Assembly (NCBI GenBank): GCA_025200525.1
Contig: CM045762.1
Span: 106,666,682-106,730,681, forward strand
Length of the DNA stretch: 64,000 nt
Direction: 5' to 3'
Origin: Camellia lanceoleosa
Lineage: Eukaryota; Streptophyta; Magnoliopsida; Ericales; Theaceae
The position numbers and the translations under genes are program-made. The notes beneath the pieces are model-generated. The model made no database searches. It had not been told where the DNA came from and worked only from the letters and a program-made list of their open reading frames with translations. Below are positions 48,501 to 58,699 of the stretch, piece after piece (positions within the stretch are counted from its first letter, which is position 1; each line of letters begins with the position of its first letter).

Positions 48501-49011
48501 TTGCCCTCTTTGCTTGAGTGTTGTCTCTTTCACTCCCTTTGGGCAATTTCACTTCCATTTGTGTTCATCCCTTGGATTTCACTCGTGTTTGGGGGTTTTT
48601 CTCTTCCTTTATCCAACATTGTCATTTTTGGTAAGATTTCTTTTTCTTTTCTCTTTATTTTATACTTCTTGTTTTTTTAGTGTGTTTGTGAGTATGCTCT
48701 GTTTTAATCTAGGGTTCGTCATTGATGATTGTGGTTATTTCATATGTTTTAGAGTCTCTCTTTTGCATTTTGGTTTAGGGGTATGGACCATTTTTACTAA
48801 GTTTTTCTGCTAGGGTTTAATTTGGGGTTTTATTTTTAGTGTTTAATATACTAATCTATGTGGTCTTAGTACATTGATTTTATGATTATTCTCTTAGCAA
48901 TATCTCTATGTTGGTGGTCTTTACCCTAATTCTGTTTTTTTTCCCTGACATTCATCTTCTGCTAAAGTTTTATGTTTATATTTTTAACAATATTGGACTA
49001 ATGGTGTTTTC

Positions 49012-50169
49012 ATGGTTACTGTTGTTTTGTTTCGGGGTTCTAATACTGTCATTGGGTGTCTTGTGTTGTGGGTTGTGGGTTGTTTAGTCATCGCTGAGTC
49101 CTCCAAACGTCGTAAAACCACTGTGTCTCGCCCAAGTTTCAACACTGACAAATTTGAGTCCAAAGAAAAGTCTAAGCTATTTAGGGAGTTTTATGCCACT
49201 CATAAAGTCCATCTAGAGAGAAATGTTCTCCCCAGTGCTTTTGAGTTACTACCCATTCGTTCCTTGTTCGATTCCTTAGGAGGTGATCAAGTGTTGCATT
49301 TCTCGGGGCCGCAGAATCTGAGTCTTATTCGTGAATTCTATTGTAACTTGCACTCCATTCGCAAAGAAATTCCGGCATCATTCAGCACTTGGGTTAGGAA
49401 GCAATCTTTAGTCATTACCGGGGATATTTTTCGGTTGTTTCTTAGTCTTCCCGAAGTCTCGGATTTTCATTTTCCTCTCCTTACTCGTACTGGTATTGAT
49501 TTTGATCAAGTTGCTTCTGAGCTTTGTGGATGTTCCTGGACTTGAATTGACGGGGCACTCATTCAGCAAAATGAGTTACTTCCTAGGTTTCGTCTTCTGA
49601 ATATCATTGTGTGCGCTAATCTTCATGTCACCACCTATTCTTCTCACATTACCCAAGATCAGGGTTATGTGTTGTATTGCATCGATCACAGGATTCCCAT
49701 TAACCTACTCGAGATGATAGTCACGAAGATGATTTCTATTTTTGAGAGACGTAATTCCTTAGGTCTTCCGTATAGATGCTTGCTCACTAGATTTCTTACT
49801 TCTCTTAATATTCCTGTTTATGAGGATGATGAGTTTGCTTCTCCTATAAAACCCGTTACCAAGTTGACAGTCTCCCAGAGTCAAGCTCATGTTCAGGAGG
49901 ATGTGTCGAGAGTTGGGATGTCTGACACAGGTGATGATCCCTGTGCTAAGGAAGAGGAGTTTGATGCAGCTACTGCTGGTGCACCAGATTTGCCTAAGAT
50001 GCATCCTAGATCATTTCGTGGCCAGCTGCAGCAGTTTGAGCAGTCTGTCACGCATCGAGTTGACCAGTTGGATGCTCGGATGGATACCCTTGATAGTCGA
50101 CTTGATGAGCAGAGCACTATGCTTGCACAGATTCTTTCATTACTTCATGCGATAGCCTTCTTGACCTAG
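49012..50169 (+). pseudogene. Element A extra 3' ORF (plant transposon protein domain, coiled coil)
   Basis: One frame runs from 49012 to 50169 with a single TGA at 49543-49545. After KRRKTTVSRPSFNTDKF it gives REFYATHKVHLERNV and LIREFYCNLHS. Beyond the stop it gives RFRLLNIIVCANL, GYVLYCIDHRIPINL and LPYRCLLTRFLTSLNIPV, which fits the 'putative plant transposon protein' family. The C terminus (LQQFEQSVTHRVDQLDARMD onward) is a strong coiled-coil candidate. It occupies the place of the env-like gene of some Sireviruses. The first 25 residues are hydrophobic, but a possible intron (GTAAG at 48631, TAG at 49085-49087) would remove them, so a membrane segment is doubtful. Function is unknown. 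Confidence 0.65.
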
Positions 50170-50274
50170 TCTTTGACAGATATTTGCCTCATGGTTTCTG
50201 GATAGTTTTCTTGTTCTTTTCTTGGACAGTTTTTTTTGGTTTGTCTATCCTTGTTTCTTTTGTCACTCCCGGCC

Positions 50275-50287
50275 AAAAAGGGGGAGT
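50275..50287 (+). other. Additional polypurine tract in element A
   Basis: AAAAAGGGGGAGT lies about 360 bp before the true tract and shares the AAGGGGGAG core with it. Confidence 0.55.
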
Positions 50288-50637
50288 ATTATGTTTTTGG
50301 GATGTTTTTGAGGGATATATATATATATATATATATGGATGTATATGGATATATGTTGCACACTCATGATGGTTTTTGCAGGAAGCATTGGAATAGCTTT
50401 GGAGTAGCATTGGACTAATGTTTTGTATGGGATATTCATTTGTTTTCTCTATTTTTATGTCTTGATGGTCTTGATGGTTTCTTCTATCTCTGTTTTTAGT
50501 TTTCCAGGTTTCCACTCAAGATTGGTTTATTAGTTCACGATTGTTTTGAGATAGTTGTTTTCCATTGTGTTGGTTTGTTTTGTTAGTACTTTTGTTTTCT
50601 AGGAAATTATGTTAGAAAGTTTTGTTCGGGTATTGAC

Positions 50638-50649
50638 AAAGGGGGAGAT
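50638..50649 (+). other. Element A polypurine tract
   Basis: AAAGGGGGAGAT lies immediately before the 3' LTR start TGTTAG, the expected place for plus-strand priming. Confidence 0.85.
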
Positions 50650-51514
50650 TGTTAGATCCCATAGTCTTGTCAATCCTGCGAACAAACTTGTGTGATTGAG
50701 TTGTAAATTTCCTTGCTGTTTTGTCTTGCTCGCTCGAGCGAAGGAGTCCTTGCTCGCTCGAGCAAAGACTGCGTCTAGCAAAAACCTGAGAGAGGTGAAT
50801 GTGCGCTCGAGCGCAGGTTGTGTGGCTCGTGCAAAGCCACTTATGGAAATCACACGAGATGAGTTCCTCACTCAAGCGAGCTTCGTTGTTCCAGATTTCT
50901 ATAAGTATTTGTTTTAATCCTAAACTAGGATTAGGTTTTTGAGATCTACTTTAAGGTTTTCTAAGATTTTCTTCTGAAGTATTTTTTGTGAGTTTTCCTT
51001 GATAATTTGAGTGAGTATTAAACTCATGAATTGATAAGCACATATCAAGGAGGTTGATTGATTATATACAAGAATGTTCTTCTTCGGTGGAATCCGGAGA
51101 TTCAAACGTGGAGTTTCAAAGGAGGTTGATTCTGTACGTAGTCATTGATTCGGCAAGTGAAGTTGTAGATTCAACTTTAGATTAATCAATTCCGAGATGA
51201 AAGCTCGTTGAAAGAGTTACAGAAGGTTCGAAGACAAATTGGATGAGTTTGGTAATTTGTTTGTTATCTTTGTAATCTTTCTTTCTTCAGTAGTGGATTG
51301 ATTAGTGGCGTTTCGCCCGTGGTTTTTTATTACAATTGAAGGTGCTTCAATTATTGTTTTTCCACGTAAAAAACGTTTGTGTTGATTTATTGATTATTTC
51401 GAAAATAACAATATCACTTTCGTAAGTGTTTGATGATTTAGATTGTGTATTTTGATTGATTGAGAATTGGAATATTTAAATCTTGATCTAATCACGAATC
51501 ACTTAGGATTTTCA
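50650..51514 (+). repeat. Element A 3' LTR
   Basis: It is a copy of 22807-23695, ending GGATTTTCA. Palindromes lie at about 50728-50880, including GCGCTCGAGCGC, and a TATA-like TTCTATAAG lies near 50898. It is slightly shorter than the 5' LTR because one palindrome segment near 50880 is missing. Confidence 0.9.
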
Positions 51515-52359
51515 AATGTGATATATGACATTGATGATACTTTGTTAAATGACCCTGCTAAAGGAAATTCTTGGCTACGCCATAGTATATGTATGTGCAC
51601 GTTGTGCTTACTTTTGGCCTAAAATATTCACAGTACCCTCATATTCTTGACCCTTATCAAGTGGCCGACGCATGATCTATAACACAGAGGGGGCCAAATA
51701 ATATGTATTTGTAATTGACAATAAAATACTATCAAAAAGGAATAATAAGTATGTTTTTCATAATAGTGTACTAAACAAAATAAGGCCAAAAAAGAAAAGA
51801 AGAAACAAAGAAAGAGACAAAATTATTAAGTACTTTTTTCACATTGATTAAAAAAATATCTTTAAAGATTTACATTAACTACAATAATTTCATTTATCAA
51901 CTGTGTTCAACAAAGTAATCCAGAAAGTTACTAGAAACACTATTATTATTAAAAAAAATAATTTGCAAATTGAAAGACTATACAAAAAATGATGTGTTAA
52001 ACATATTTTTGAAATTATAAAGATAATGGTGAATATTTTGATTGGAAATAAAGGAACCATAAAAAATATATCATTATGTATAGAAATTCTATACACAAAA
52101 TTCATATCAATATCATTATTTTTTATATTAATCTGTGATGATTTTTCTAGTTTGTGAGCCTTGGAGGGGCCAGCTTTTACCATTTACAAACAAAAGATCA
52201 AAACATACTAATAAAGCTTTTGTGAGCCCTGCCCTTATCCAACATGAAGAAGGGTCCATGTATAAAAGGTCTCAAGATGTTTGGTAAGAAATCAATGCAA
52301 GATAAGAAATTAGTTGTAAGTCAGAGATAATGAAAGGATAACAAAATTGTAAAGCATAC
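51515..52359 (-). other. WAK-like intron remnant, right of the insertions
   Basis: AT-rich host sequence with no gene. On the minus strand it is the 5' part of the intron that begins with the donor after 52360. Confidence 0.55.
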
Positions 52360-52604
52360 CGGCCTCCTTGGCCGAGAATACAATCTTCATGGTAATGATC
52401 GGTGGCTTTCTCCAACTCCTTTGAATTAAACAATTTGATTTTTTTTGCCATCATTTGAAGATAACTTGTGTTGTAGCAAGAAACCACCATTTCGCAGAAG
52501 AAATTTTCCTTGCGTTTCTTGTCATTTCTTTTCTTCATTACTTTGTACAGCCACCAAAAGCAATAAGTAAAAACAATCCTCCAAATTATTCCAAAGACAA
52601 ACAC
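52360..52604 (-). pseudogene. WAK-like receptor kinase, transmembrane/juxtamembrane exon
   Basis: The minus-strand frame opens after an AG acceptor (CTGTATAG) with a hydrophobic segment (FVFGIIWRIVFTYCFWWLY), then basic KVMKKRNDKKRKENFF. It ends KLFNSKELEKATDHY followed by ILGQGG, the start of the kinase glycine loop, just before a GTATGC donor. This is the exon that precedes GTVYKG in WAK genes, and GTVYKG is found at 3194. Between these landmarks the RNGG...LLQ part lies in another frame and the frame returns in an A-run, so two compensating indels are likely. The simplest splice to 3194 is also out of frame by two bases. The extracellular exon is not in view. Confidence 0.82.
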
Positions 52605-53385
52605 CTATACAGAAATCAACTCCAGAATCAATATATATATAGAACCAAAATTAAAAAAGTAATCTTTGAATATCAGATCTAGCAAATTTTTTTATTGTTT
52701 TGTTATTTTATAAAGTCATGCGTAATTCATAAAATAAAATGGATGGTATATATTTTAAGTTAATGTTGTGTGGACCATACTCAAAATACATAAACTCAAT
52801 ACACTGTATTAGCAATTTATTAAAAATCTATCCTTACCTAAAAAATAATAATAAAACTGGGCATCTTTTCGTAAATATAACTTACGTTGAATTAGGACAT
52901 AAATTTTTGAAAAAAAAAAAAAAAAGGAAAAGAAAAAAGAAGAAATCAAGATAAGGCAAAACTCGTATGATTGTGAAAAGCAATTGTATATAATATTTAT
53001 TTTGTTGAAACAATAACTTTAATATATTATAATTATTTGTTTGTTTGTGATTTAAAAAGTTTAAATTAAAAAAATTATTAAAAATGAAGGACAAATATTG
53101 ATCAGAGTAATTTTTTTTGACATAAATTTTAATCAAGTTTTGAAACCAGTACTCCAATCAATATTTCTAATTTAAGAAAATTATTAGAAAATGAATGATA
53201 AATATTGATAAGAGTAATTTTTTTAACATAAATTTTAATCAAGTTGTTAAATTAGTACTGCGATCAATATTCCTATAACGACCACGTGATGCCGTGCCAT
53301 TGTAAATGGTTAGTCACTTAAAAGCACAAAGGAAAAGGCAGGGTAATATTTGTACGGGAAAGGAATACACCTTCTCGTATAATCC
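52605..53385. repeat. AT-rich host flank with a roughly 100-bp duplication
   Basis: No gene. Two direct copies at about 53071-53175 and 53176-53272 share ATAAATTTTAATCAAGTT and CAATCAATATT-like ends. The A-run at 52909-52925 makes low-complexity frames. Element D starts at 53386. Confidence 0.55.
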
Positions 53386-53742
53386 TGTTGACCAAGTCTT
53401 CGTTCCTCTGTACGATGTCGTTCCACCACCTGAAAATATCAACGTGAATTTGGCAAGGGTGTGCCGGAAACCTCTCCGATGCCTAAGTCAGTAAGCAAGA
53501 CAAGAAGGCAAAAGCTCAATGTATTCAGGGAGCAAAATTGTATTACCTCTCCAAAGGTGATATTGGTGAGCTTTATATAGGTTTCGCGTGGCACAGTCCT
53601 GGTAGGACTCTAACTTCTCCATGCGAAGAGTCCTCCTAAGACTAGCATTCCTCCATGTGTAGAGTCCTTCTAGGATTACCCCTCCTTGCATAGAGTCCTC
53701 CTAGAACTCATACTCTTGGAAGATAAGGCTTATCCTCCAACA
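53386..53742 (-). repeat. Element D 3' LTR
   Basis: On the minus strand it starts TGTTGGAGGATAAG and ends TGGTCAACA, giving short inverted TGTTG...CAACA ends. The TATA box TATATAAAG is at 53572-53580 (minus). A phrase GACTTAGGCATCGGAGAGG, familiar from Retand-type LTRs, lies near 53478-53496. The left limit is inferred, since the partner LTR is out of view. AATCC lies just outside it. Confidence 0.72.
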
Positions 53743-53757
53743 CCCTCCTCCTTTGTT
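53743..53757 (-). other. Element D polypurine tract
   Basis: On the minus strand AAACAAAGGAGGAGGG precedes the LTR start TGTTGGAGG. Composition and position fit the plus-strand primer. Confidence 0.75.
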
Positions 53758-55316
53758 TAAACCAAGTGAGATGGTTCTTGTCATGGCGAATCACCCTCGG
53801 GACCAAGTAACTATTACTTGGCCCTTACTTCTCCCTTACTTCGGCTTTCGCACACTGAGACCGAGCTATCCATAAGGGAAGTAAAACCGAGTTATCTGCA
53901 AACTGTGGTTTACTCCGGTCTCTCACATACTCCGACCGAAGTAATCAACGTAATCCGAAACACTTTAAGCTACTTCACTTCAACCGGAATAGAACCAAGT
54001 TCCCCGAAGACCGGACTATTCACCACGGCTGTGTGACCGGTCTACCTTCAAAGTTACTCCTCCAAACCGGAGTAACTTACATGGCCCTCTTCGTGCAAGC
54101 CCTTTTATTTCGGTCCTAAGCCCAACACCTAGCTCGGCCCATTTGTATATAAATTCCCCTCTCAATTGTCCCTTAATTCCATCTGCGAAGCATGATTGGG
54201 ATTACTTGTCCACCAACCGAGCTAGTCTTAACCTCTCCAGCCGAGCTAAAACACCCGTTTAACCTTTCCAGCCGAGCTAAGACCCTTTAGTTTATCCAGA
54301 AGCTAAACGCGTGGGCAAGCAAGACGTCCGGTCAAACGTCTCTTCACCGGTAAGCAAACGCTTGTCCTTCCCATGACACGTGGCAGGCTCTAATTGACCT
54401 CCCACAGCTGTAGCGCCGTCTTCGTATTCCGCAATTCGAACAGTTCCCGCCTTTTTGCTCTTTACACAAAATACTCTCATCATTCTTACCCCTCACTCTA
54501 CACTATTCATCTTCCCTCTCTCTGCTGCCTCTGAAGCTCGTGCCTTTCCTCGCTACTGCTCCAATCTTCCAGTTCATCCCCTCTTCTTCCTGGTAAGTGC
54601 ACGAACCTACTTTCATTTACCTATTTTTTTGCTTTCATTTAAGTTCATAGCTGTCTATGTTGTGTGCTTGCAAAGCATGTTTCCACTTTGTAGTTTCTGA
54701 AAAATCCCCGCACAAGAACACTATGAATCATGACGAAACAGCACGTAGAACACCTTTTCGATCTTGGCACATGCCCCAACCGAACTAGGATAGTGTTTGT
54801 GCTATAGGTAGATCTTATCTGTATACAACCGAACTGGAACTTGTGCAAATCTTAGTAACTCCAGTTAATCAACTGATTCTCACTAGCCGAAATGAGAACC
54901 CACCGAACTAGAAACTGCTGATGCTGTCCAGGAAAACTAGAACCGAACTAGTACTTGTAAATAACACTGTAATTTTAATAAGTAAGCACATGATCCACCT
55001 TAGCCGAAATCAAAACTGACTTGAGATAGGTATCTCGGCCCCAGACCGAGCTAAGCCTCCGGGGCCAAGCCAGCTTCCCGAGTTCCAAAACCGAACTCAG
55101 AAAAACTGCCCCTTGAGGCTTAACCGAAGTAAGGAACCCTTCAAATGAAACCAAAATGACAAACATAACGTTCCAACCGATGTAACAAGCCCTTCCAGAA
55201 ACCGATAAAGAAACCGTAGCACCCTGTAAAACCGAAATAAGACCAGTCTTTTCCTGCTTTGTTTTCATAGCACGGTCTGTGATCTGTGCTTAACTCCTTG
55301 TTTTCCTACTTTGCAG
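53758..55316 (+). other. Element D accessory region upstream of the antisense gene
   Basis: It is dense in short motifs of the form (A/G)CCGAnnTA (for example ACCGAACTAG, GCCGAGCTAA). A CT-rich stretch with a possible 5' exon ends at a GTAAGTG donor near 54592, and the TTTGCAG acceptor is at 55316. No protein is recognised before 55317. Confidence 0.45.
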
Positions 55317-57492
55317 ACTTAGGCTGCCCAGGCACTCCCTCTGTGCGTCCAACCGGACTACTGAGCACGCTCCTCCAACCGAGATAAATTATTTCATAAC
55401 TTATAGAATAAATGGGGAAGTACAGACATTTGGTAGAAACCCCAAAGTGCCTAGCCGACTTAGAAAACGATACAACATTCCAACCGATGTAAATCTAAAA
55501 CTAGCCGAACAAGGAGTCGACCCATGGGGCGAAGAAGGCTTCGTCCCATTCACCCTCAATCTATAGTAGAAAGCAGGACTCGATTCGATCCGACCACTAA
55601 TTTGTGAATTCCTCAGACAAACCAGGCTCTGCCCCACTCAGCTATCCACCAATACATATCGAATAATAATGGGCATAGATGCTCTGAACCAACAAACCGA
55701 TGCGAACCTCGTGCGGCGAGATACTATCGGTATTCAATAGGATCCAAAAACCAAATTTGGTGTTACTATTTGAGAGTGCGCCGAGGTAGAGAAAAGATAA
55801 TAAAGCACACACCGGATAAAGATGTCAATGATGACGACTTCTTCTGGGTATCTGGAAACTTTGAGGACTTCCAAGCCCGAATCCCAGGCCGAAGAATAAA
55901 CGGGGAGAAAGGGGAGCCCGGTATACACACTTCGGTTTTCATTTGGCCTTTCCTTTGAACTTTACTTTCTCTGTAAACCGGACTAACACTTGCCTTCTTT
56001 TGTTTTGCAGATAAAGCTCATATCTTCTCCAATTACAACCATCCCAACACCGCCGTACTCCGAGCCGCACTCCGGGTGAAAGAAAGAAGTTGGGCAAAAC
56101 TTCTTGACTTCGAGCCGACCTACAGATACTCCGGTCGACGAAAAGCAAGAGTAACAGATTTTCTCCTCGAAGACCCACCAGAACCGGACCCAACTTTGCC
56201 CGAAATCGTCCTTGTGCGACTAACCCCAGAACAAGAGATGGCGAAGAAAAACAGAATGAGGGCCATGCTCACCGAAACAAGCCCAACCGAGGTACCACAG
56301 GCCGGCCAATCAACCCAGGCCGTGGTGGCTCTTCCATCGCAGCAGCCTTCTGCCTCCCGCCGAAACAAGCGTGCGGATCGAACAAACGGGCCACAACTTG
56401 TTGATGAAGATGAAATGTTACGCCACCAAACCCACGGCGATTACCGGTAGAACCCCCAACCGGAGTCCTCAAACCGGTCTGAGACCCCCCAGTGGGCTCC
56501 CCCCCTAGTCTTCAACAACCGGGCTATCAACGAGGATGACTCCGTTGTCTCGGATAAGGACCACCTTCTGGCCTTCAATTTGGCCAGAGGTGTGTGCCTT
56601 CCAAAAGACATGGAGCACCATTCCAAGAAGCTCAACACCGAGGTCAAGTCACTTCGGTCCGCTTCGAAGTCAATGATCGTGGTAAGCAATGCTGTGCTTT
56701 ATTTTTCTTTAAATTTTGCCAAGTTCCAGTCCGGTCAAGAAATAACAAAAACTTACATACTGCGGGCTCTTGAAAACCACGCTTGCACACCGGTGATGGA
56801 GCTTAAATAAAGCTGAGGCAAGCCATGAAAGCTTGATGGCGAGCTACCGAGCTAACGCAGGCAAAGAACAAGGCGGCCGAACTGGAGGCCGAGGTATCAC
56901 GTCTCACCGGATCGTTACCTCGGTGAAGGTGATAAACAAAAGGCGTGACGAGGTAAAAGATTATTACGTGGGAGATGGCCCAGATCTGAGACCAAACAAA
57001 AGCGCCGAAATAGACCAAGCCGAAGTAAAAAGGCGAAAGGAAGGATTCAAGAAAATTTGAAAATGCATCTGACCTTCAATGTGGCGCCGCAAAAGACCTA
57101 TTCTTCAAGTGCGGTTGGCGAAGTGCGGTGGAAGCTTCGGTTGCACTCGACACCGATGCCTAACGCTCCACCGTGCTTTATTCGGCTTCACTTAAGCGAT
57201 ATCGGACGATCTTCAAAAGGCATTCCTTGAAGCGTGCGGTGACGAAGATGATGAAGATGATGACGACGATGAAGATGATGAGGGGGAGCCATCTCTGACT
57301 CCGGTTGCCACCGATCAACAAAACAATCAATCAGCTCGGTTGGAACCAACCGTGGATTTAACCAACGAGATACCAGCTAACTCTACCCAGCCAGTTGACA
57401 CCACGGTCCAAACCGGGCTTCTCCCTCAAACCGGTCACCAGGCAGCTGCTGAAGCGGAGCTTGACGCCGAACTAGATGCACTCCTAGGATGA
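55317..57492 (+). pseudogene. Antisense gene in element D (gypsy-type transposon domain, acidic tail)
   Basis: It runs opposite to the element's pol. The first part gives YNIPTDVNLKLAEQGVDPW, then, past a stop, AGLDSIRPLICEFL and RRGREKIIKH...DDFFWVSGNF, which fits the 'putative gypsy type transposon' proteins carried antisense by Tat elements. Later pieces are RVKERSWAKLLDFEPTY (56070-56450), NLARGVCLPKDMEHH (to a GTAAGC donor near 56682), lysine-rich helical remnants (56830-57060) and a C terminus with a run of Asp/Glu (57246-57285) ending at 57492. Stops and frame changes are frequent. Its function in intact elements is unknown. Confidence 0.62.
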
Positions 57493-57690
57493 CTGTTTCT
57501 CGTATTTATCTCCCCTTGTTTTAATCTGATCCTGTAACCGGGCTTCGGCCCCACAATTGTACTTTTTGGTTTGAATGAAATGAACTTGAACAACTTGCAT
57601 TTCGGTTATGAACTTGCTTGGTTGCCTATGTGACAAATTTGAATCTGCTAAGCTACAACAGTGATCTCGGTTAGCTATATAACTTACTAG

Positions 57691-58340
57691 CCAACCACTC
57701 TTTAGCCGATATAACTTACTTCGGCTGAAGAGTACAAAGAGTTGGTTTAATCCAGCCAACCACTCTTCAGCCGATATAACTTACTTCGGCTGAAGAGTAC
57801 AAAGAGTTGGTTTAATCCAGCCAACCACTCTTCAGCCGATATAACTTACTTCGGCTAAAGAGTACAAAGAGTTGGTTTAATCCAGCCAACCACTCTTCAG
57901 CCGATATAGATTACTTAATTTGAAGAGTACAAAGAGTTGGTTTAATCGACCAACCACTCTTCAGCCGATATAACTCACTTCGGCTGAAGAGTACAAAGAG
58001 TTGGTTTAATCCAGCCAACCACTCTCCAGCCGATATAGCTTACTCCGGCTGAAGAGTACAAAGAGTTGGTTTAATCCAGCCAACCACTCTTCAGCCGATA
58101 TAACTCACTTCGGCTGAAGAGTACAGAGAATTGGTTTAGTCCAGCCAACCACTCTCCAGCCGATATAGCTTACTCCGGCTGAAGAGTACAAAGAGTTGGT
58201 TTAATCCAGCCAACCACTCTCCAGCCGATATAGCTTACTCCGGCTGAAGAGTACAAAGAGTTGGTTTAATCCAGCCAACCACTCTTCAGCCGATATAACT
58301 CACTTCGGCTGAAGAGTACAAAGAGTTGGTTGAATCCAGC
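57691..58340. repeat. 65-bp minisatellite whose unit folds into a 13-bp hairpin
   Basis: Ten units start with CCAACCACTC at 57691, 57756, 57821, 57886, 57950, 58015, 58080, 58145, 58210 and 58275. Each typical unit contains ACTCTTCAGCCGA, the loop TATAACTTACT and the exact reverse complement TCGGCTGAAGAGT. A second, competing stem can form between AAGAGTTGGTT and AACCACTCTT of the next unit. Three units have CTCCAGCC instead of CTTCAGCC, leaving one mismatch, and the unit at 57886 has lost its right arm. Confidence 0.88.
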
Positions 58341-58699
58341 CAACCCGTACTTAGCCATGCCCATACATTTGGGCTAAGTGTTAATTGAGCCATTCCCATA
58401 CTTTGGCCAAGTGCTGATTTAGCCATTCCCATACTTTGGCTAAGTGTTGGTTTAATCCAGCCAACCTCTAAGTTGGTTTTTCCCGTCAACTTAGAATGTT
58501 TGGTTATTCCGACCAAATGTCCTGCGGCACGGATCGATCACGGGCTTAGGAGGGTTAATAGTTGGTTATTCCGGCCAACTATGTTTACAATGCTACTAAC
58601 TTGCTAAAACTACTTTCTACGGAAAACAAATATACTAAAAAGAATCGACTTGTTTTATTGAGAAAGTAGAAAATTACACATACTTAAAAAAGAAAAAAG
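58341..58699. repeat. Short repeats between hairpin array and pol
   Basis: About three copies of a 40-bp unit with GCCA(T)TCCCATACTTTGGC and AAGTG lie at 58355-58450. Unique AT-rich sequence follows up to the integrase stop near 58700. Confidence 0.55.

Larger units (their letters stand above)
22807..51514 (+). mobile_element. Element A: Sirevirus-type Ty1/copia retrotransposon, split by element B
   Basis: The LTRs at 22807-23695 and 50650-51514 start TGTTAG and end TTTTCA. They are flanked by AATAT and AATGT, a 5-bp target duplication with one difference. A primer site TGGTATCAGAGC (complementary to initiator tRNA-Met) follows the 5' LTR, and AAAGGGGGAGATT precedes the 3' LTR. Copia domain order is kept: gag, protease, integrase, then (after element B) reverse transcriptase and RNase H. 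Palindromic CGCTCGAGCG motifs in the LTR, a coiled-coil region in gag, several polypurine tracts and an extra 3' ORF match the Sirevirus lineage. Stops and frameshifts make it inactive. Confidence 0.9.

Noticed and set aside
49012..49086. Signal or transmembrane segment at the start of the copia 3' ORF
   Set aside because: The hydrophobic residues lie where a plausible intron ends (TAG at 49085-49087). Evidence for a membrane protein is too weak.
54430..54700. Host gene first exon with a GTAAGTG donor
   Set aside because: It lies inside element D between polypurine tract and antisense gene, so a host origin is unlikely. It is kept only as a possible 5' exon of the antisense gene.
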